DNA of 64,000 bases from DASUPK01 sp963815665 (GTDB lineage Bacteria; Actinomycetota; Thermoleophilia; Solirubrobacterales; 70-9): the NCBI GenBank assembly GCA_963815665.1, contig CAWFHN010000013.1:372001-436000 (forward strand), given 5' to 3'. Shown piece by piece: positions 7,789 to 15,340 of the stretch. The notes under the pieces were generated by a model. The model was not told the origin of the DNA. It ran no database searches and saw only the letters and a list, made by a program, of their open reading frames with translations. How positions within the stretch are numbered: position 1 is the first letter of the stretch; each line of letters opens with the position of its first letter. Made by a program: the position numbers and the translations under genes.

Positions 7789-9708
7789 TCAAGTCAGCCT
7801 CGCCGCCATGCCGCGGGCGATCTTGTGAGCCGCTGCCTCGATCGTGATCATCGGGTTCACCCCGAGGGCCGTGGGGAGCACGGCGCCGTCGACGACGAAG
7901 AGGTTCTTCGCGTCCCAGGCCTCGCCCGTTGGATCGCAGACGGTGCTCGACCGCTCGGCGCCCATGTGGGCCGTCCCCATCAGGTGGAAGGAGCCCAGGG
8001 TCACCTGGGCGGGCCCCCATCCGGCGTCGTCGGCCGCCCTCAGCATCTGCTCCCGCCCACCGTTGCCGGGGTCGTAGGAGACCCAGCCGGCGTGGGAGGT
8101 GTACATCCGCCGCGCCCCGCTCGCCTCCAGGATCTGAGACATCCCGTCGAGGCCCTTGCGCATCACGTCGCGGTCGAAGTCCGAGAGGTTCCAGATCGGG
8201 GCGGGCAGGCCGTCGTTGCCGACCACCACCTCGCCGGCGTCGCGCGCCCGCTGCAGGATCCCGAAGCCGCCCGTGTAGCGGAGGCTCTGCATCAGCTCGG
8301 AGTGCTCGGCGGCGCTGCGCCACGGGGCGAAGACGGCGAGGTCGGATGGATGCGCCGAGGCGTGCATGTACTTGACGCCGTACCCCTCCCCCATGTCCAG
8401 GAACTCATCGCAGAAAGTGGAGCCGAAGACGCCGGTCCATGGCAGCACCTCCTGCTCGAACATCGCCCAGACCAGGAGCACCGGGTGGATCATGAGATTC
8501 TTTCCGACGTTCGGGTTTTCGAGGCCGGAGCGGACCAGCAGCGCCGGAGTGTTGATCGCCCCGGCGGCCGCGGCAACCGCGCGGGCGCGGACGGTCAGCC
8601 TGTGGCCGTCGGCCGTGGTCGCCTCGACGCCCTTCGCCTCACCGCCCTCGATCACGACCTTCTCAACGGGGGCGTTGACGACTATCCGGGCGCCCTTCTC
8701 GTAGGCGTCCTGGAGCCAGGTCACCAAGGTGGACTGCTTGGCGCCGAGCGGGCAGCCGTAATGACACTGCCCGCAGATCTCCTCCGAGCAGCCGACGGCA
8801 TTGCGCTGCATCACCTGCGAGTCCCAGCCGAGCTTGGCGAGCCCCTCGCGGAAGCGCTCGTCCCGGAGCGAGGGCATGCTGTTCTCGGAGTTGACGCCGA
8901 TCCGGTCCCAGACCGCGTCGAGGCTCTCGTCGAAGTCCCTGCCGGCCCAGTCGTCGAGGCCGAAGCGATCGGTCCAGTCAGTGCGGACGTGGTCGGGGGG
9001 CCGGAAGCACCAGGTGTAGTTGACGGTAGTGCCGCCGCCGAGGCAGAAGCCGGCAAGCAGGCCGATGCTCTGATCCGGGGTCGGGACCCCGCCGCCGCCG
9101 AGGTAGAGCTTCACGTACCCGTCGAGCTCCGCGCCGTCGAAGTCCTCCTCGCTGAAGTAGCCCCCGGCCTCGACCACGATCACGTCGAGCCCCTCCTTGG
9201 CCAGGACCGCGGCCGCGGTGCCACCGCCGGCGCCCGACCCGACGATCACCACGTCGCAGTCGAGCTCGGTGTCCTCGGTGATCTCGAGCGGTTCGATCGC
9301 CTTCGGCGGCGTCTCCTTCAGCTTCCCGTGCGGGCCGGGGTAGCCGATCGCCTCATCCACCGGGTTCTTGCCCTCGCCCTGCCAGGGCAGCGTGTAGTAC
9401 ATGACCATCGTCAGCTTGCGGAGCGCCTGGAAGGCGGCGCGCTGCATGACGTCGCCGGAGTCACACCAGGCCAGCAGCGCCTTCTCGCGCTCGCCGTGGG
9501 GGAGCGAGGCGAAGTCCGGGTCCCAGCCCTCGATCAGGCCGGCGAAGCCGTCGCGCACCTCGGCGCTCGGGTTGCCTCCCATCGCCCCCAGGATCACGTC
9601 GGGGACGTGGATGTCCGTTGCCGACGGGAGGCCGTTCTCTCCGGGCACGAAGGTGTCGCAGATCGCATCGAGGCTGGCGCGGCCGCTCGGGCTGAGCGTG
9701 ATCGTCAC
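7789..9708 (-). CDS. FAD-dependent GMC oxidoreductase fused to an N-terminal gluconate-2-dehydrogenase-subunit-3-like domain
   Basis: A 639-residue flavoprotein. Residues 1-145 form a helical domain resembling gluconate 2-dehydrogenase subunit 3 and the N-terminus of long-chain alcohol oxidases. The FAD-binding Rossmann motif GSGAGGG lies at 157-163. A Cys cluster (C-x4-C-x2-C-x3-CP, about 306-319) is typical of this branch. The C-terminal part carries the GTAHMG and GVNPMI elements that supply the His-Asn catalytic pair of GMC enzymes. The enzyme should oxidise a primary alcohol, passing electrons to O2 or a carrier. The GTG start has GGAGAG just upstream. It is followed at once by an aldehyde dehydrogenase, suggesting a two-step alcohol-to-acid oxidation. 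The exact substrate is unknown. Confidence 0.87.
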   Translation of the reverse strand: MTITLSPSGRASLDAICDTFVPGENGLPSATDIHVPDVILGAMGGNPSAEVRDGFAGLIEGWDPDFASLPHGEREKALLAWCDSGDVMQRAAFQALRKLTMVMYYTLPWQGEGKNPVDEAIGYPGPHGKLKETPPKAIEPLEITEDTELDCDVVIVGSGAGGGTAAAVLAKEGLDVIVVEAGGYFSEEDFDGAELDGYVKLYLGGGGVPTPDQSIGLLAGFCLGGGTTVNYTWCFRPPDHVRTDWTDRFGLDDWAGRDFDESLDAVWDRIGVNSENSMPSLRDERFREGLAKLGWDSQVMQRNAVGCSEEICGQCHYGCPLGAKQSTLVTWLQDAYEKGARIVVNAPVEKVVIEGGEAKGVEATTADGHRLTVRARAVAAAAGAINTPALLVRSGLENPNVGKNLMIHPVLLVWAMFEQEVLPWTGVFGSTFCDEFLDMGEGYGVKYMHASAHPSDLAVFAPWRSAAEHSELMQSLRYTGGFGILQRARDAGEVVVGNDGLPAPIWNLSDFDRDVMRKGLDGMSQILEASGARRMYTSHAGWVSYDPGNGGREQMLRAADDAGWGPAQVTLGSFHLMGTAHMGAERSSTVCDPTGEAWDAKNLFVVDGAVLPTALGVNPMITIEAAAHKIARGMAARLT

Positions 9709-9814
9709 TCCGGTCTCTCCTCGCGATGCTTGCGAATGCGCCAGATGCCCGTGCGCGAGCCGACCTTCGGCCCGCGCCGGGCCTATGCGTCAAATTATCA
9801 GACTATTAGCTGGT
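9709..9814 (-). promoter_or_regulatory. Leader of the GMC/aldehyde dehydrogenase pair with AT-rich promoter patch
   Basis: The 106 bases upstream of the GMC gene contain the only AT-rich stretch for kilobases (9786-9808). On the minus strand it reads GATAAT at 9799-9794, a plausible -10 box, followed by TTTGACG. No good -35 lies at the standard distance, so a regulated promoter is possible. The rest of the leader is GC-rich with no obvious terminator. Confidence 0.3.
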
Positions 9815-10087
9815 TCAGGCGCCGTACTCGCCGCCGAGCTCCGCAATCGCCGGCGTGCCCTTGTGCCCGGCCTCCTGGAGGATCGGCGGGACCTCGGGGT
9901 CGGAAACGAAGGCCTGAAAGCCCTCCTTGTCCCAGTCGAAGACCGCCCAGACCCGGTCGGTCTCGTTCGGATCGCGAAAGACCGTCGAGCCCTTGGACCC
10001 GTGCTCCTTGCGCTTCTCCGCGCCCTTGGTCGAGAAGATCTCCAAGAAGCGGTCGAAGTCCTCGACCTGCGTCGTCAACAGAATCAT
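9815..10087 (-). CDS. Small dimeric alpha/beta-barrel-like protein, unknown function
   Basis: A 90-residue protein starting MILLTTQVEDFDRF, with a predicted beta-alpha-beta pattern similar to antibiotic-biosynthesis-monooxygenase/ferredoxin-like dimers (repeated VWAVFDW and FQAFV strands and helices). It has a strong Shine-Dalgarno GGAGGTG (10096-10102) before the ATG, which supports a real gene. It lies between the meta-cleavage end of the pca operon and the GMC gene. Such proteins often act as small monooxygenases, cyclases or stress proteins, but no catalytic residue can be assigned. Function unknown. Confidence 0.7.
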   Translation of the reverse strand: MILLTTQVEDFDRFLEIFSTKGAEKRKEHGSKGSTVFRDPNETDRVWAVFDWDKEGFQAFVSDPEVPPILQEAGHKGTPAIAELGGEYGA

Positions 10088-10180
10088 CTTTCTTCACCTC
10101 CAGGCGGAGCGTGGTGCTCCTCGGACTAGCCCCCCGCATCGGGCTCGCGGCAGTTGACGCCCGCCGAGCTCGTCCCCACC

Positions 10181-10798
10181 CTACTCGACGAGCTTCCGCA
10201 GCCCGTCGAGGTCGTAGGAGAGATCGCCCGCTTCGAGCTTCGCCCGCTTGACCTTCTCTCGTTCGAAGCGCTCGCGCGCGGACCGCAGGACCTCGTCGAG
10301 GCGGCCCTTGGCGACCACCACCGCGCCGTCGTCGTCCAGGACCACCGCGTCGCCCGCCTCGATGGTCGCGCCCCCTACCTCCACCGGCGCGTCGATCTCC
10401 CCGACCTCGGTCCTGTTGGCGCCGTGGACCCGGATCCAGCGCGCCCAGACCGGCAGTCCGAGCTCGCGCAGGTCCTCGGTGTCGCGGACGGCGGCGTCGA
10501 TCAGGATCCCGGCGGCGCCCCTGCCCTTCGCCTGGGTGGCGAGCAGCTCGCCGAGCAGGGCGATCGGCCTGGGCTCCGGCATCGTCAGCACCAGGACGTC
10601 GCCCGGCTGTGTCCTGTCCATCACCGCGTGGACCATGAGGATGTCGTCCTGCCCGCAGCGGACCGTCCGGGCCGGGCCGGCGGCGCGCGTGCCGGGGATC
10701 ACCTGATGCAGATCGAGGTCGATCAGCCCCTTGCGCCCGGAGGCCTCGAACACGGTGGCCGAGCCAAGCCGTGCGAGGTCGTCGAACGGCTCGCTCAC
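10181..10798 (-). CDS. galC: 4-carboxy-4-hydroxy-2-oxoadipate (CHA) aldolase-like protein, RraA fold
   Basis: A 205-residue protein of the RraA/class II CHA-aldolase family. It has the conserved GELLATQAKGRG segment (83-94) that forms the oxyanion and phosphate-like site. It also has the Arg-Asp pair in AAVRDTED (R105, D106), which binds substrate and metal in HMG/CHA aldolases. The reaction splits CHA to pyruvate and oxaloacetate, the last step of protocatechuate 4,5-cleavage and gallate degradation. It overlaps the preceding GalB-type hydratase gene by 4 bases, which is the expected functional partner. A plain RraA RNase E regulator is unlikely in this setting. It is the last gene of the long operon. 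Confidence 0.75.
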   Translation of the reverse strand: MSEPFDDLARLGSATVFEASGRKGLIDLDLHQVIPGTRAAGPARTVRCGQDDILMVHAVMDRTQPGDVLVLTMPEPRPIALLGELLATQAKGRGAAGILIDAAVRDTEDLRELGLPVWARWIRVHGANRTEVGEIDAPVEVGGATIEAGDAVVLDDDGAVVVAKGRLDEVLRSARERFEREKVKRAKLEAGDLSYDLDGLRKLVE

Positions 10799-11508
10799 AG
10801 CTCCCGGACCGCATTCGGCACCACCCGCATGAAGGCCTCGGCGTAGCGGATCTCCGAGTCGCCCGAGACCCGCCGGCCGTGGTTGCCGCGCTGCTCGGCT
10901 CGCTGGGCGTAGTAGGTCTGCAGGTACTGCTGGGACTTCATCTCCGCCATCGCCGCCACCTTTCGCTCGAACACCGGGGTGATGTCGAGGAAGACGCTCG
11001 GGGTGAAGTTGCAGAGCTCGGGCTGGTGCGGCTCGAAGAGGAAGAACCGGGGCGGCTTGATCGTCGCAAAGGCGCTCGCCACGCCCGCGCCGGCGGCCAG
11101 CGCGCGGGCGCGCTCGACCGCAGCGTGGGCAACCGGATGGTCGGGGTTGAAGGGGTCGCGATCGGTGTGGGTGATGAGCACGTCGGGGGCCAGCTCGCGG
11201 ATCGCGTCCACCAGCCGCTCGAGCCCCTCGCCGGCGACCTCGAGCGGATAGTCCCCGAGGTCGAAGCAGGTGAAGTCGGCCCCGAGCGCCTTCGCAGCCG
11301 CCTCGGCCTCGGCGTGGCGGATCTTCTTGACGTTGTCGATCGTCTGGCCCTCCTCCTTCCAGAGCTCGCCGGACTCGCCTTTCTCCCCGTAGGAGAGGGC
11401 GATCACGCTGGCGGTGCCGCCGTTCTTGGCCGCCAGGGCGAGGGCGCCCCCCGCGCGCCAGAGGAAGTCGGCGGCGTGAGCGCCGATCGCGAGGACCCTC
11501 TGGCTCAT
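10795..11508 (-). CDS. galB: 4-oxalomesaconate hydratase-like protein (GalB type, PIG-L/LmbE fold)
   Basis: A 237-residue member of the PIG-L/LmbE superfamily. Ordinary deacetylases carry an AHPDD metal motif; here it reads AHAADFLWRAGG (about 9-20), which resembles the GalB hydratase rather than a deacetylase. The second metal motif lies in HTDRDPFNPDHP (about 113-124), and a conserved FEPHQPE segment follows. GalB hydrates 4-oxalomesaconate to CHA in the gallate/protocatechuate meta route. Its ATG overlaps the stop of the amidohydrolase gene upstream, and its own stop overlaps the aldolase start. That gives two consecutive steps of one pathway. The alternative is a mycothiol- or sugar-type deacetylase, judged unlikely. 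Confidence 0.8.
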   Translation of the reverse strand: MSQRVLAIGAHAADFLWRAGGALALAAKNGGTASVIALSYGEKGESGELWKEEGQTIDNVKKIRHAEAEAAAKALGADFTCFDLGDYPLEVAGEGLERLVDAIRELAPDVLITHTDRDPFNPDHPVAHAAVERARALAAGAGVASAFATIKPPRFFLFEPHQPELCNFTPSVFLDITPVFERKVAAMAEMKSQQYLQTYYAQRAEQRGNHGRRVSGDSEIRYAEAFMRVVPNAVREL

Positions 11509-12443
11509 GGCGCCTCGGCCCCCGCCAGCATCCGCGTGTTGTCGACGGCCATCGTCCGCACCTCGTCCTCGGAGAACCCGGCGTCGAGCAGCTTCTCGGC
11601 CATCAGCGGGAGACCGTCCTCGACCGGCGGGTTCTTGACCTGGCCGAGGTCGCTGGAGAGGACCGTGCGCTCAGGGCCGACGGCGCGAGTCCCCTCGATC
11701 CACTGCTCCCAGCTGCACTTGCCTGTGTAGGGCGTCGTGAAGCATCGCTCGATCATCGCGCCCTTGCGGGCCAGCTCGACCTGGTCGTCGATCGAGATCG
11801 CCTGGCCGGGATAGTCAGGGTGGGTGACGACGATGTTCTCGACGCCCTCCTCGAGCGCCGCATCGACGACGGTGAGCGCGTCGGAGGCGGAGATGTGGCC
11901 GGTGGAGAGCACCATTCCGTGCTCGGCCGCCAGGGCCAGGACGTCGCGCGTCTCGGGCAGCACCCTTCCGCCGGCGTCGAGCACCGGCACCGGCTCGGCG
12001 CCGATCCCCTTCTCTCGGAGCTCGAACTCGATCTTCGACCAGACCGGCAGCTTCGTCTCCGGTCCCGCCGCCGCCAGGTGGGCTCGCTCGTTCTCGGAGT
12101 CGACGGTCGGCAGCCAGACCTTGCGGGCCCCCTCGCGCGCCGCGATCTCGACGGCCACGGGGTTGATCCCGCCGACCGCGCGATTGAGGACGATCGCCCC
12201 GAGCACCTCGACGCCCGGCACCGCCTCCCGGACCACAGCTGCCCGCTCGGCCGTCGAGTTGTAGTGCGACTTGAGCAGGAAGCCGGCGAGGCCGAGCTCT
12301 GCGAAGCGCCGCGCCAGGCCGATGTCGTCGATTCGCCGCTCGACCACGTCGGGCGAGATGTGAACGTGCAGGTCGAAGCCCCCGCGGACCAGCTCGCGGG
12401 TCGCATCCGAGGGCGCCTCGGTCGCCTGTCCCGTGGCGCTCAC
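11505..12443 (-). CDS. Metal-dependent amidohydrolase-like protein (DUF6282 type); candidate lactonase of the meta branch
   Basis: A 312-residue TIM-barrel amidohydrolase-like protein. Metal ligands are visible as HVH (26-28), a Lys in LLKSHYN (K58), His in STGHIS (H183), His in THPDYP (H208) and Asp in SSDLGQ (D265). I chose the GTG at 12443, which overlaps the TGA of the dioxygenase gene (GTGA), a pattern used throughout this operon. A longer upstream frame only reads through the neighbouring gene. In the protocatechuate 4,5-pathway an amidohydrolase (LigI) opens 2-pyrone-4,6-dicarboxylate to 4-oxalomesaconate. This gene sits exactly between the dioxygenase/dehydrogenase pair and the GalB-type hydratase, so that role is a reasonable inference, not shown by sequence. 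Confidence 0.75.
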   Translation of the reverse strand: MSATGQATEAPSDATRELVRGGFDLHVHISPDVVERRIDDIGLARRFAELGLAGFLLKSHYNSTAERAAVVREAVPGVEVLGAIVLNRAVGGINPVAVEIAAREGARKVWLPTVDSENERAHLAAAGPETKLPVWSKIEFELREKGIGAEPVPVLDAGGRVLPETRDVLALAAEHGMVLSTGHISASDALTVVDAALEEGVENIVVTHPDYPGQAISIDDQVELARKGAMIERCFTTPYTGKCSWEQWIEGTRAVGPERTVLSSDLGQVKNPPVEDGLPLMAEKLLDAGFSEDEVRTMAVDNTRMLAGAEAP

Positions 12444-13402
12444 GTCTTCGCCGGCTCCTGGATCACCGGCGTTCCGTAGGTGTGAAAGCTCTCCACGGTC
12501 TGCACGCCCCACGCCTGGCCCTTGGCCCGCTCGGCCTCGTTCCAGACGGTCGCCTCCGGGTCGGGGTCGAAGACGAAGTAGCCGCCCGTCGTCACCTCCA
12601 CCCGGTTGCCGCCGGGCTCGAAGCCATAGAGGAAGAAGCCCTGGGCGACCGCGTGCTTGGACGGCGCGGCCTCGATGTGGATGTCCGCTTCGAGGAAGAG
12701 GTCGGCGGCGCGGAGGACCTCCTCGCGCGTATCGACCCAGAAGGCGAGGTGGTGGAGCCGACCGCGGGCGCCGTAGGCGTCGCGAACGTAGATCAGCTCG
12801 TGCGCGGCGATCGAGAGGCTCATCCAGGCGCCGGCCTCGCTGCCGTCGTCGAGCTCGATCCGCTCGTAGAGGCGGTAGCCGAGGGCCTGCTCCGCGAAGT
12901 CGCGGTTGGCGCGGACGTCCTCGGCGAGCAGGTTGACGTGGTCCAGGCGTTTGATCGAGGCGCCGCGCCCGATGTAGCGCTGCGGCTGGTTCTTGAGCGA
13001 GGGGCGCAGGCGCTCGGGCGGTGAGTAGCGCTCGGCCTCGTAGTAGATCTCGATCGGGTGACCGTCCGGATCGGTGAAGCGGTAGGCGGGCCCGTGACCG
13101 ACGTCGCCGTCGATCCAGCCGACTCCTTGCCCGGCCTCCTCGATCGCCGCCGCCCGGGCCTCGAGCGCCTCCTGGCTCCAGGCGCGCAGCGCCATGTGCC
13201 CGAGGCCGGCCTGGGCCGACTCGGTGAGCTTCAGGCAATAGCGCTGGTAGTCGCCCCAGCCGCGCAGGTACACCGACTGGCCCTCGCGAGCCTCCTCCTC
13301 CATCCCGAGCACCTCCGTGAAGAACTCAAGCGAGCGCTCGGGCTCCGGCGTCAGCAGCTCGGCGTGACCGATGTGCGCGATGTCCCCGAGAGGCCTGCTC
13401 AT
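12440..13402 (-). CDS. Type I extradiol (catechol 2,3-dioxygenase-like) ring-cleavage dioxygenase
   Basis: A 320-residue, two-domain vicinal-oxygen-chelate enzyme. Iron ligands in the C-terminal domain are H155 (RLDHVN), H218 (LHHLAF) and E269 (NRVEV). The usual XylE partners H250 (SKHAV) and Y259 (FLYGF) are present. The second-sphere His that normally precedes Asp (KAHD in XylE) appears as Arg (R207 in YVRD), which is odd. The true start is ATG 13402, overlapping the upstream stop by 4 bases. The family opens catechols next to the hydroxyls. Given its neighbours, the substrate may be protocatechuate, gallate or a related catechol, but this is inferred. Confidence 0.83.
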   Translation of the reverse strand: MSRPLGDIAHIGHAELLTPEPERSLEFFTEVLGMEEEAREGQSVYLRGWGDYQRYCLKLTESAQAGLGHMALRAWSQEALEARAAAIEEAGQGVGWIDGDVGHGPAYRFTDPDGHPIEIYYEAERYSPPERLRPSLKNQPQRYIGRGASIKRLDHVNLLAEDVRANRDFAEQALGYRLYERIELDDGSEAGAWMSLSIAAHELIYVRDAYGARGRLHHLAFWVDTREEVLRAADLFLEADIHIEAAPSKHAVAQGFFLYGFEPGGNRVEVTTGGYFVFDPDPEATVWNEAERAKGQAWGVQTVESFHTYGTPVIQEPAKT

Positions 13403-14193
13403 CTCGGCGCCCCGGCCCCCGACTCCTGGGTAAGCGACCTGAGCCACGCCTCGCTGGCGGAGGCGATCCGGGGCTCCACGCTCGCAGCCTCGAGCATCTC
13501 GACCGCCGCCGCCATCTCCTCGACGCGGCGGGTCGCGTGCAGGCGGCTGCCGTCGATCAGGCGCTGCAACAGAGCCGCGTCGGCATCCTCGAGGGTCCGC
13601 TCGAGATCGGCGTAGAGCCATTCCTCGAACCCGAGCTGCTCGGCGACCGCGAGTGACTCGCCGATCGCGGCGGCCAGGCCCTTCGCGAAGACGCTGCGGG
13701 CGAGCTTGCGGGCGGCGGCCGCGCCGGGCTCCGGCCCGACCACAGTCACCGGCATCCCGAGCGGGCCGAGGGTGGCGGCGAACGACTCGGCCCCGGATCC
13801 CGACACCAGGGCCGGGGTTCCCAGTCCCCGGCCGGGGACCGGGCCGATCAGCGCCACGTCGGCGAACAGGGCGCCCGCGCCGCCGAAGGCCTCGGCCAGC
13901 TCGCGCTTGAGGGCCGGAGCCGCGGTGTTCAGGTCGGCGAAGACCTGTCGGCCTCGAAGGGCCGGGATCACGGACCGCGCCACCTCCCCCGCCACTCCCG
14001 CGCTGTTGGCGCTGATCACGACATCCGCGCCGGCTGCGGCGTCCGCCGCGTCGCTCGCGGCCTCGACCCCGTCGGGGCAGGGGGCCACCGGGTCCCAGCC
14101 GCGGACGGCCGCGCCGGCCGAGACCAGGTCGGTGGCGATCGCCGTACCCGCCTCGCCCAGGCCGACCATCCCGATCGCCGGGCCCTCGCTCAT
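13399..14193 (-). CDS. NAD(P)-dependent oxidoreductase, beta-hydroxyacid dehydrogenase-like with DUF1932 domain
   Basis: A 264-residue protein with an N-terminal Rossmann domain (IGMVGLGEAG, 7-16). The C-terminal helical half matches the DUF1932 type of 6-phosphogluconate/3-hydroxyisobutyrate dehydrogenase relatives. A Lys in AARKLARS (K163) is placed like the catalytic Lys of that family. It sits between pcaC and an extradiol dioxygenase with 4-base overlaps at both ends. In the classical protocatechuate 4,5-route the ring-cleavage product is oxidised to a pyrone by LigC, an unrelated dehydrogenase. This protein could fill that step, but the substrate is unproven. Confidence 0.75.
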   Translation of the reverse strand: MSEGPAIGMVGLGEAGTAIATDLVSAGAAVRGWDPVAPCPDGVEAASDAADAAAGADVVISANSAGVAGEVARSVIPALRGRQVFADLNTAAPALKRELAEAFGGAGALFADVALIGPVPGRGLGTPALVSGSGAESFAATLGPLGMPVTVVGPEPGAAAARKLARSVFAKGLAAAIGESLAVAEQLGFEEWLYADLERTLEDADAALLQRLIDGSRLHATRRVEEMAAAVEMLEAASVEPRIASASEAWLRSLTQESGAGAPR

Positions 14194-14567
14194 TTGCCCG
14201 CGTCCTCCTCCAGGACCCGGCCGGCGACCTTGAAGGCTCGGTTTGCTGCAGGGACCCCGCAGTAGACCGCCGTTTGGAGCAGCACCTCCTTGATCTCGTC
14301 GTCGCTGAGCCCGTTCCGGCGGGCGGCGCGCACGTGCATCGCCAGCTCCTCGAAGTGCCCGAGCGCGACCAGCGCGGTCATCGTGATCGCGCTGCGCATG
14401 CGGCGGTCGAGGCCGGGCCTGGTCCAGATCTCACCCCAGGCATTGCGCGTGATCAGGTCCTGGAAGTCGGCGGTGAACTCGGTGGTCTTGGCGATCGCGT
14501 CGTCGACGTGCTCGTCGCCCAGCACCTCGCGCCTCACCTCCATGCCTCGATCGTGCTGATCGCTCAC
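14190..14567 (-). CDS. pcaC: 4-carboxymuconolactone decarboxylase
   Basis: A 125-residue all-helical protein of the carboxymuconolactone decarboxylase family, at the usual stand-alone length (in some actinobacteria PcaC is fused to PcaD; here it is separate). It has the family pattern WGEIWTRPGLDRR, then GHFEELAMHV and a helix ending LLQTAVYCGVPAANRAF. It converts 4-carboxymuconolactone to 3-oxoadipate enol-lactone, between PcaB and PcaD. It overlaps pcaD by 4 bases (14564-14567), and its stop overlaps the next start. The context of pcaB and pcaD makes the assignment firm, rather than an AhpD-like peroxidase; the CxxC of AhpD is absent. Confidence 0.92.
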   Translation of the reverse strand: MSDQHDRGMEVRREVLGDEHVDDAIAKTTEFTADFQDLITRNAWGEIWTRPGLDRRMRSAITMTALVALGHFEELAMHVRAARRNGLSDDEIKEVLLQTAVYCGVPAANRAFKVAGRVLEEDAGK

Positions 14568-15340
14568 CTTGTCGCCTCCACTCCGAGGTGTTGCTCGAGC
14601 GCGCGGGTCACCTCGTCGGCCTTCTCCACCGCGGCCAGGTGGCGCGCGCCGGGCAGGACCACGACGCTCGAATCCTCGATCTCCTCCCCGATAGCAGCGG
14701 CCCGCTCGGGCGTGCCGACCTGGTCGTCCTCGCCCGCGACCACGAGCGTCGGCGCCCGCACCGCGCCCAGCTCGCCGCGCATGTCGAACTCGGCCAGCGC
14801 CTCGCAGCAGCTCGCGTATCCCTCGGGAGGGGTGGAGAGAAAGGTCTGGCGGATGCGCTCGACGGTCTCCGGGCTGCGCTCCGGGAACTCCGGGCTGAAC
14901 CAGCGCTCCATGGTCGCCTCGATCAGCGGCCCCACCCCCTCGGTCCTGACCAGGTCAGCACGTTCGGTCCACCCCGCCGGAGGCGGCAGCTGCATCCCGG
15001 TGCAGCAGATCGCCAGGCGGTCGATGCGCTCCGGCGCGTTTACCCCGAGCCACATAGCGGTCATGCCGCCGATCGAAAGCCCGCAGAACGAGACTCGCTC
15101 CAGCTCCAGGCGATCCAGCATGCCGAGGACGTCGCCCCCGAGATCCGACACGGAATAGGGGCCGGACGGGACCGGCGACTCGCCATGGCCACGCGTGTCG
15201 TAGCGGAGCACCCGGAAGCGGTCGGAGAGAGCCGCCGCCTGCGCGTCCCACATCTCGCCGCGGGTGCCGAGCGAGTTGGAGAAGACGATCACCGGCGCGC
15301 CCTCCGGGCCCTCCAGCGTGTGATGGACGTCAACGCTCAC
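14564..15340 (-). CDS. pcaD: 3-oxoadipate enol-lactonase
   Basis: A 258-residue alpha/beta hydrolase. The nucleophile elbow is GLSIGG (Ser89), with an acidic residue in AGEDDQ near 207 and the catalytic His in ARHLAAVE near 236. An N-terminal NSLGTRGEMW segment is typical of PcaD. It hydrolyses 3-oxoadipate enol-lactone to 3-oxoadipate. I chose GTG 15340, which overlaps the pcaB stop as GTGA. The upstream in-frame extension lies inside pcaB and has no start signal. The order pcaB-pcaD-pcaC is consistent with one translationally coupled unit. Confidence 0.92.
   Translation of the reverse strand: MSVDVHHTLEGPEGAPVIVFSNSLGTRGEMWDAQAAALSDRFRVLRYDTRGHGESPVPSGPYSVSDLGGDVLGMLDRLELERVSFCGLSIGGMTAMWLGVNAPERIDRLAICCTGMQLPPPAGWTERADLVRTEGVGPLIEATMERWFSPEFPERSPETVERIRQTFLSTPPEGYASCCEALAEFDMRGELGAVRAPTLVVAGEDDQVGTPERAAAIGEEIEDSSVVVLPGARHLAAVEKADEVTRALEQHLGVEATR

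Noticed and set aside
7417..10251. A 944-codon plus-strand open frame
   Set aside because: It runs antisense through three recognisable genes and shows low-complexity composition without domains; judged non-coding.
10795..11508. Mycothiol or GlcNAc deacetylase of the LmbE family
   Set aside because: The AHPDD motif is replaced by AHAAD as in GalB-type hydratases, and the gene overlaps a CHA-aldolase-like gene.
12440..13621. Longer N-terminal extension of the extradiol dioxygenase
   Set aside because: The extra 73 residues overlap the coding region of the dehydrogenase in another frame and are Arg-rich; ATG 13402 with a 4-base overlap fits the operon style.
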